This document shows, piece by piece, positions 59,802 to 64,000 of a stretch of DNA of 64,000 bases (its first letter is position 1; every line of letters begins with the position of its first letter). The stretch is from Pseudochryseolinea flava (lineage in GTDB: Bacteria; Bacteroidota; Bacteroidia; Cytophagales; Cyclobacteriaceae): positions 100,040 through 164,039 of the forward strand of contig NZ_QMFY01000014.1 of assembly GCF_003286915.1 (NCBI RefSeq), written 5' to 3'. The notes under the pieces were generated by a model, which was not told the origin of the DNA, ran no database searches, and worked only from the letters and a program-made list of their open reading frames with translations. The position numbers and the translations under genes were made by a program.

Positions 59802-60108
59802 TTTTAATGAGAAAGATGGTGCAAAACGTTTTGAGTTCTTGAATAATTGAAAGTAGATCTAGTGAGTTTCCTGTGTTGAGCGCTTCTCGGAGAACGTCCG
59901 TAATCTTTGCCTTGCCGGCCGCGGTTTCATCTAGAAGACTCACATATTTCCCAACAGAACCATGACAGTCGTACCAAGTAATAACATTTGGTCTGTCAGT
60001 CTTAAGGTAGTCACCGAGTTCAAATGGAATAATTTTTAACAGTCCAAGCCCGTTGTCGTTCTCTATTGTCATTTGATCTTTTATATTGGTCTGGGTGATC
60101 GTATGCAT
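59767..60108 (-). CDS. Hypothetical protein, C-terminal tail encoded by heptamer repeats
   Basis: 113-residue soluble protein with a mixed body (GLLKIIPFELGDYLKTDRPN, ITWYDCHGSVGKYVSLLDETAAGKAKITDVLREAL, LDLLSIIQELKTFCTIFLI). The last 12 residues, SSQESEVRSKN with the stop, are encoded entirely by the 7-bp repeat array, so the native C-terminus was probably replaced. ATG 60108 or 60072 may be the start. It follows another unknown gene by 63 bp. Not recognised. Confidence 0.5.
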   Translation of the reverse strand: MHTITQTNIKDQMTIENDNGLGLLKIIPFELGDYLKTDRPNVITWYDCHGSVGKYVSLLDETAAGKAKITDVLREALNTGNSLDLLSIIQELKTFCTIFLIKSSQESEVRSKN

Positions 60109-60171
60109 TTTCAGCTCATCTTCGGCAGTTCAATATAGCCATACCTTCATGATGTTCGCAAAAAAGATATC

Positions 60172-60621
60172 TTACCAGCCCGGTCCGATTTTGTCTATCG
60201 TAGCTCCATTAATGATTAGCGCTGTCTCGGTTTCCATTTCAATTGTAATATCATCACCAGTGGTCGAGTGTAACGTCATCAGCTCCACCAGTCTTTCTGG
60301 ATTAAGAGGTGAGTATTCCTTTCCTTGTCGGAGTAATTTTTCTGAACCATTGCTTAGCGCTGTCCAAAACTTTTGCCTGTTGTTTTTTGTCAAGCCTCGC
60401 AAGTCAGTACATCGAGTCACCAATTCGCCCTTCGAATTCCAAAATACAGTATTGGTTTTTTCTTCGTTTTCATTTGGGAATAGTGTCTTCAGCCAGGCAG
60501 TCAATTCGTAGTCTCCTAAAATTTCTGATTCTTTTGCCGCAATTTCCATGATCAGATCATAGCCAGTCCATCGTGTAAAGAAAACCTCACCATTTTCTAA
60601 TGTTATAAAACCATTTGCCAT
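60172..60621 (-). CDS. Hypothetical protein, 149 aa
   Basis: Soluble, mixed alpha/beta protein (MANGFITLENGEVFFTRWTGYDLIMEIAAKESEILGDYELTAWLKTLFP; HSTTGDDITIEMETETALIINGATIDKIGPGW). The acidic composition and small size would fit an immunity-type or adaptor protein, but no toxin gene is adjacent. It lies between the rhomboid gene (108 bp upstream in transcription order) and the repeat-truncated gene. AT-rich. Not recognised. Confidence 0.58.
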   Translation of the reverse strand: MANGFITLENGEVFFTRWTGYDLIMEIAAKESEILGDYELTAWLKTLFPNENEEKTNTVFWNSKGELVTRCTDLRGLTKNNRQKFWTALSNGSEKLLRQGKEYSPLNPERLVELMTLHSTTGDDITIEMETETALIINGATIDKIGPGW

Positions 60622-60729
60622 TGTCTTGAGATGTTTTCTTAAAATTATTCTCGTGCCTTCACTTCAGTTCTTCCTTTTGACATTTAATTTGAAATCCAAT
60701 GCTCTTAGTAGTCTGATATCGATATCTCG

Positions 60730-62301
60730 TTACAAAGGACCTTCGAGCTCAGCTCGTTCTGGATCATGTCTTATTTTTATTGTCGGATACAGTACAAGTC
60801 CAATGATAAAACCACTTAGAAGTCCACCGATATGTGCAGCGTTGTCAATGCCACCAGTGAGTCCCATCAGCAAATTGAACGCGACGAATATTACTGTACT
60901 CACGGCAAATCCTGCGCTAACTTCGCGCGGGAATACTTTCGTTAACCAGAAAGATAGAAATAGTCCATACAGTCCGAAGATCGCACCCGATGCTCCGACA
61001 CTTACTGTTGCATCATACCACCAGATGCTCGCAATGCTTCCGAGGATACCTGTCAATAAATACGTTGTTAAAAATTTGAACTTGCCGAGTATCGGCTCGA
61101 GAAAGATACCGATGAATATCAGTCCGTACATATTTGCAAGTACATGCATAATGCCGCCGTGCAGGAACGTACTGGTTACGAGACGCCACCAATCGCCGCC
61201 GGTGGTGAGTGGTCCATAGTTAGCACCCCAACTTACTAAATCTGGTCCGGAGAACGAGATGAATCCCAATCCCAAGAACGCCATCAGAATATAGATGCCG
61301 AGGTTGACGCAAATTAAAATGGGTGTGACAAAATATCCTTGTGTGGGTTTTAGAAGATCGAGCGCTTCCTTTATTTCCGCTTGAGCTTCTTCGTCGGGTT
61401 TGTTTGCTTTTATTCGTCTCAGTTGATCGTAGTCAATTTTTCGAATCAATATCATGAACAGCCAGATCGTTAGCCCGACTAACGACGAGCCGATGATCCA
61501 CGATAGCTTGCGGCCATTGCGGGCTTCAAACGAATCATGTACAGGAACTAGAATCGTCTTCGCGTCGTTGCTGAATATGTTGTTCTTGATCGCCGTAACG
61601 AATCCTTCTCTTTTGTCGGAGTTACGGATTTTGTCCAGGTAAGTAAATTTCGATACATCCATACTGTCGAATTCGCGTTCACTTCTCTCGACAAATTCCA
61701 GGTACCTTCTGTCTTTTTCAGGCTGGTCAAGACTGTTATCAATGGTCTCCTTGAATTCAATTCCGAGCCACGTGGAGCATGTAAAGCTGATCGTGTCGGC
61801 CTCTTTTTCCAAGATTGGCAGAACAACATAAATATGCATGTTGAAATTCTCGGTGCCTTTACCCGTTACGTCAACTGCTGTGTGTGTGCTGATTGCTTTT
61901 TTGAATACGTAATAATTTTTTACGGTGTAGAACTTCGTCGATTCAGTTGTGTTGATTTCAGCAATAGAATTTAATGTCGTAAGCTTTCCGGATGCCGTGA
62001 CGATGTATTCTTGCGCGATAATGAGCGGAACTGTAAACACAATCCATAAAATGAGACTATAGATGTCGAGTAAATTTCCTCTCGCTGTTTCCAGGCTAAG
62101 TATCTTAAGTCTTGGTCTTAAAAAAATCACAACCGTTAAACCTGTTAACGTGATGGGGATGCCAAAATTTGTAATGACTTCTTTTAATCCAATGACCTCA
62201 AGTTTTATAAACAGCATCCAATGGAGGAAGGTGTAGATCGTTAACAGTCCAAGGAAGGCGAGGAGTGTGGGAATGAAAATGATGCTGATCTTGTCTTTCA
62301 T
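60730..62301 (-). CDS. Rhomboid-family intramembrane serine protease with large N-terminal domain
   Basis: 523-residue membrane protein. ATG 62301 is used rather than TTG 62313. The C-terminal rhomboid domain has STFLHGGIMHVLANMYGLIF (the H-x-x-x-x-H-x-x-x-N oxyanion helix), catalytic S438 in GASGAIFGL and H490 in AAHIGGLLSG. The N-terminal ~320 residues hold two or three membrane helices and an extracytoplasmic domain (about 95-250) not found in minimal rhomboids. It cleaves membrane-protein segments inside the lipid bilayer; substrate unknown. A -7 box lies 45 bp upstream. Confidence 0.88.
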   Translation of the reverse strand: MKDKISIIFIPTLLAFLGLLTIYTFLHWMLFIKLEVIGLKEVITNFGIPITLTGLTVVIFLRPRLKILSLETARGNLLDIYSLILWIVFTVPLIIAQEYIVTASGKLTTLNSIAEINTTESTKFYTVKNYYVFKKAISTHTAVDVTGKGTENFNMHIYVVLPILEKEADTISFTCSTWLGIEFKETIDNSLDQPEKDRRYLEFVERSEREFDSMDVSKFTYLDKIRNSDKREGFVTAIKNNIFSNDAKTILVPVHDSFEARNGRKLSWIIGSSLVGLTIWLFMILIRKIDYDQLRRIKANKPDEEAQAEIKEALDLLKPTQGYFVTPILICVNLGIYILMAFLGLGFISFSGPDLVSWGANYGPLTTGGDWWRLVTSTFLHGGIMHVLANMYGLIFIGIFLEPILGKFKFLTTYLLTGILGSIASIWWYDATVSVGASGAIFGLYGLFLSFWLTKVFPREVSAGFAVSTVIFVAFNLLMGLTGGIDNAAHIGGLLSGFIIGLVLYPTIKIRHDPERAELEGPL

Positions 62302-62345
62302 GTTCTCGCTCAACTTGACGGATTTGGGTAACAGGTTGTGTCAGT

Positions 62346-62353
62346 CGAAGATA
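62346..62353 (-). promoter_or_regulatory. -7 box TATCTTCG before the rhomboid gene
   Basis: The minus strand reads TATCTTCG, one mismatch from TAnnTTTG and identical to the box at 37981. It is 45 bp before the rhomboid ATG. Confidence 0.42.
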
Positions 62354-62465
62354 TATATAATTCAGGCGATTTTAGAGTAGAAGTATTTTTCTGATGGAAT
62401 GCGGAAATAAACTTTTGAGGCTGCGTCCAGCACATAAAACTAATCAGCGCTTGTAGTTTTGTTCT

Positions 62466-62535
62466 TTGTTGACACTGCCCAGTTAAGTGTCATTGTTAAA
62501 TTTGAGTACCCAGAACAGGCCGAAGGTGATTGTTT
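62466..62535 (-). mobile_element. Possible C-terminal remnant of a transposase
   Basis: Read on the minus strand, a frame ending TAA at 62496-62498 gives VNNHLRPVLGTQI as its last residues, which look to me like the end of a Bacteroidota transposase; a run TGACACT...AGTGTC (62469-62491) next to it could be an element terminus. No upstream transposase sequence remains because a hairpin and other sequence follow. This is recollection of a pattern, not a database match. Confidence 0.25.
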
Positions 62536-62552
62536 ACACCGAAGGTAATTCT

Positions 62553-62585
62553 AAAATCAGAGCGGCATCGAGCCGCCCTGATTTT
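62553..62585. terminator. Strong bidirectional hairpin
   Basis: AAAATCAG-A-GCGGC-ATCGA-GCCGC-C-CTGATTTT: 13 paired bases with one mismatch, flanked by A and T tracts so it can end transcription in either direction. It sits beside the presumed mobile-element remnant and may belong to it. Confidence 0.7.
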
Positions 62586-62674
62586 AACCCAGACACAGAG
62601 CCTCAGGTTCATGTTTGCCCAATGGTAATAGATTAGTATAAAACGGTCAACCAATTTCAGGGATCGACACTTTC

Positions 62675-62751
62675 TTACTCCTTACTTCTTACTGCTGACT
62701 TCTGACTTCTTGCTCCTTACTTCTTACTCCTGACTCCTGACTTCTGACTCC
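62675..62751. repeat. Eleven perfect-phase 7-bp tandem repeats
   Basis: The sequence divides without gaps into TTACTCC, TTACTTC, TTACTGC, TGACTTC, TGACTTC, TTGCTCC, TTACTTC, TTACTCC, TGACTCC, TGACTTC and TGACTCC. Variation is confined to positions 2, 3 and 6. The same unit makes up the inverted arrays at 59674-59801. Confidence 0.93.
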
Positions 62752-62865
62752 CCACATCACTGTTGTAACAAGTGTGACAAATTATGACAATTTCTACCTA
62801 TGTTCTACCCCGCCTTCCTTTTTGTTCAGATGGCCTTTTCCAGGCTTTCCTTGGTGTTTCCTCCC

Positions 62866-62920
62866 TATATGTCCCGTATATGTCCCGTATATGTCTGCTA
62901 CGTGTCCGCTATTTCTCCGC
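62866..62920. repeat. Five 11-bp tandem repeats (TATATGTCCCG type)
   Basis: TATATGTCCCG, TATATGTCCCG, TATATGTCTGC, TACGTGTCCGC, TATTTCTCCGC in strict 11-bp phase, followed shortly by ACATGTAGCGGACAGC, which is partly the inverse of TACGTGTCCGC. The 11-bp period places each unit on the same face of the DNA. The array is 219 bp upstream of the truncated repeat-family gene and is probably its leader or control region. Confidence 0.85.
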
Positions 62921-63138
62921 TATCACAGGGAACATGTAGCGGACAGCTCCGTAAAATAGGTTGGAAAAACAACTTAAAAATATTTACAAAAGTTTTTTAC
63001 TACGCAAACTGGTTGCGAACTGCTCCGATAGATTTGAAACATCAATGGCACGGAAAACGTTAGCCAAACATGCTAGCCAATGGCGACGGTTGAACTGCCT
63101 TTGTAGTAAATAAATGTTTCACAAAAAAAATAAAGGTT

Positions 63139-63411
63139 ATGTCAAAACAAATGTCGATTCTGAAATTGAAAGGCAAAATGGACGGGATTTCATTCTATCA
63201 GAAAAATGGTGAGTATGTTGCTCGAAAGGCAAGTGGTCCGAGCAGAGAGCGAATTTTTCGCGATCCAAAGTTTGAGCGTACACGCGAAAACCTGAGTGGG
63301 TTTACAGGCATGTCGCTGGGCGGGGCCGTCTACGCGATTAGGCGCTGGCAATCTCGCGTCTCAATAGGTGTGTCTATTTATTTCTTCTGTCAGTCCAACA
63401 AGCGCGTTTGA
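63139..63411 (+). pseudogene. Truncated copy of a Bacteroidota repeat-family gene
   Basis: The N-terminal about 60 residues (MSKQMSILKLKGKMDG, YQKNGEYVARKASGPS, RDPKFERTRENLSGFTGMSL) match a multi-copy Bacteroidota family of unknown function, normally several hundred residues long in my recollection. After GMSLGG (63319) the sequence turns into unrelated AIRRWQSRVSIGVSIYFF and ends, overlapping the opposite-strand membrane gene by 51 bp. A shorter relic of the same segment is at 16748-16811, broken at the same point. Probably a non-functional remnant of recombination. Confidence 0.7.
63334..63352 (+). repeat. Left TTAGGCGC-containing flank of the membrane gene
   Basis: GCGATTAGGCGCTGGCAAT here is an inverted match of ATTGCTTGCGCCTAACGC at 63857-63874 (core TTAGGCGCnnGCAAT in both). 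The segment can also fold on itself (ACGCG...CGCGT). Together with the right copy it brackets the gene at 63361-63849. Confidence 0.5.
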
Positions 63412-63849
63412 TGAACCTAAAAATATTCCAAAGGCCATTATTAGTCCGCTGGAAATTGTCAGCAAGATAATCTGTCCATTGTCCTTAACTTTTTCAACCT
63501 TTAATTGATAGACTATATTGAAGAGGATAAGTAAGGCCGTCAGTAGTAAAGCCGAGAGAGACCAGTCAAAGGATTCTTGTCTCACCCAGTCGTTTAGCAT
63601 TTTTATTGAATCGTCCTTTGTTTTACCGTGAGGAGCTCGAACAACAATAGAGAATGAGGAGTAAACAGCATAAACAAAAAGAAACGAAACTGTGTTTAAG
63701 ATATACTTTATAGTCTCCTTAATAACGTCTGCCTTTCTCTTAACAAGTCCGTATAAAAGTCTTAATGCCAAAACTGTCCAAATTGCAACAGCAGCCATCA
63801 CACTATACTCCCATAATTTATTTATCAACTCATATGTCATGTATCTCAA
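63361..63849 (-). CDS. Hypothetical four- to five-helix membrane protein, cassette-like
   Basis: 162 residues with hydrophobic helices at about 14-34, 48-68, 96-116 and 128-152, and a soluble loop (VRAPHGKTKDDSIKMLNDWVRQESF). No family recognised. AT-rich relative to the surrounding genes, with no neighbour in operon. The flanks carry inverted TTAGGCGC sites, on the 5' side as CAAGCGTTAGGCGCAAGC, which resembles the right end of integron attC sites. Likely a mobile, recently acquired gene. ATG 63849 or 63840 may be the start. Confidence 0.6.
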   Translation of the reverse strand: MRYMTYELINKLWEYSVMAAVAIWTVLALRLLYGLVKRKADVIKETIKYILNTVSFLFVYAVYSSFSIVVRAPHGKTKDDSIKMLNDWVRQESFDWSLSALLLTALLILFNIVYQLKVEKVKDNGQIILLTISSGLIMAFGIFLGSSNALVGLTEEINRHTY

Positions 63850-63856
63850 TCTTCTT

Positions 63857-63874
63857 ATTGCTTGCGCCTAACGC
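63857..63874 (-). repeat. Right flank with attC-like GTTAGGC core
   Basis: On the minus strand this reads GCGTTAGGCGCAAGCAAT, preceded by ATACAA. GTTAGGC fits the integron core GTTRRRY, and CAAGCGTTAG is the wording of many attC right ends. It lies 8 to 25 bp upstream of the membrane gene start, where a cassette boundary would be. The left half of an attC is not visible, perhaps because the insertion element starts 25 bp further on. Confidence 0.35.
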
Positions 63875-63898
63875 TTGTATATTGACTATTTCGCTAAG

Positions 63899-64000
63899 TG
63901 TGACCCACCTATTTCGGTAATGATCTGACCCACCTTTTAGCTGCGTGGATTTGATGGTTCTAAGCTAGTGTTTTTCGGAAGAGTTTTTTAATGATTTTTT
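63899..64000. mobile_element. Terminus of an IS21-family-like element, running off the window
   Basis: From 63899 the sequence begins TGTGACCCACCTATTTCGG and repeats TGACCCACCT 25 bp later (63901-63910 and 63926-63935). A TG start with tandem copies of a CCAC(C/T)-type motif and ATTTCGG is what I know from ends of IS21-family (istA/istB) elements. The transposase genes would lie beyond base 64000 and are not seen. Confidence 0.55.

Larger units (their letters stand above)
62302..63138. other. 837-bp repeat-rich gap without an intact gene
   Basis: From left to right it holds the rhomboid promoter, a possible mobile-element remnant around 62466-62535, a strong hairpin (62553-62585), eleven 7-bp repeats (62675-62751) and five 11-bp repeats (62866-62920). 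An open frame over the 11-bp repeats (62800-63063) is a repeat artefact. The stretch is a hot spot for repetitive DNA. Confidence 0.7.

Noticed and set aside
60626..61219. 197-codon plus-strand frame
   Set aside because: Antisense to the rhomboid catalytic domain.
62675..62751. Considered as CRISPR
   Set aside because: Units are 7 bp and contiguous, without spacers.
62800..63063. 87-codon plus-strand frame rich in Cys, Pro and Tyr
   Set aside because: Produced by the 11-bp tandem repeats; no start context or family.

Overview
The window reads as chromosomal DNA of a Bacteroidota bacterium, most likely a soil or freshwater member of the Cytophagales (Chryseolinea/Ohtaekwangia-like; genus is a guess). 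Supporting signs are a SusC/SusD pair, a regulatory kinase with a periplasmic propeller, many AraC-type regulators and lipoproteins, near absence of Shine-Dalgarno sequences, and several -7 boxes close to the Bacteroidota consensus TAnnTTTG. No rRNA, tRNA or CRISPR array was seen.

1-16.6 kb is a sugar-acid and pentose block. Forward genes at the left edge encode a BASS-type transporter (cut by the window edge), an exported RraA-like protein and an exported galactonate-dehydratase-like enolase-superfamily enzyme. Facing them is a minus-strand operon: GH3 beta-xylosidase-like enzyme, 2-keto-3-deoxy-pentonate dehydratase (FAH family), alpha-ketoglutarate-semialdehyde dehydrogenase, pentonate dehydratase (IlvD/Edd family) and GntP permease. 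Together these are the steps of the non-phosphorylating (Weimberg-type) route from pentonate to alpha-ketoglutarate. A divergent AraC regulator, an FGGY kinase, an esterase-like hydrolase and a GH43 enzyme follow on the plus strand.

16.6-24.5 kb is mixed: a relic of a repeated gene family, a small XRE regulator, a secreted nuclease, an aldo/keto reductase with its AraC regulator and a 21-bp-phased direct-repeat operator candidate, a candidate small RNA with its own promoter and terminator, an ABC exporter, DinB, a GlxA-type regulator and a methyltransferase.

24.5-36.2 kb is a polysaccharide utilisation locus on the minus strand: GH5-like and GH43 enzymes, SusD, SusC, and a split sensor kinase/response regulator. 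A direct repeat of TTTGTCTCAA spaced 21 bp lies upstream of susC and is a likely operator. GH43 arabinofuranosidase-type enzymes here would release pentose that the first block could oxidise.

36.2-54.9 kb holds housekeeping and accessory genes: an SPFH protein, acetyltransferases, a NUDIX hydrolase, an S41 peptidase, a PD40 lipoprotein, an acyltransferase, an ankyrin lipoprotein, a membrane-bound AraC-TolB-TPR fusion regulator, a nitrilase-family amidase, GyrI-like and DUF2233 proteins, ferritin and DoxX.

55-64 kb is repeat-rich and more AT-rich. It has two copies of a ~115-bp intergenic repeat (one with 20-bp terminal inverted repeats), two arrays of 7-bp tandem repeats (one a head-to-head inverted pair), five phased 11-bp repeats before a truncated repeat-family gene, a Cys-rich lipoprotein with fascin-like repeats and a probable expansin-like domain, a rhomboid protease, a membrane gene flanked by inverted TTAGGCGC sites, and the terminus of what looks like an IS21-family element running off the right edge.
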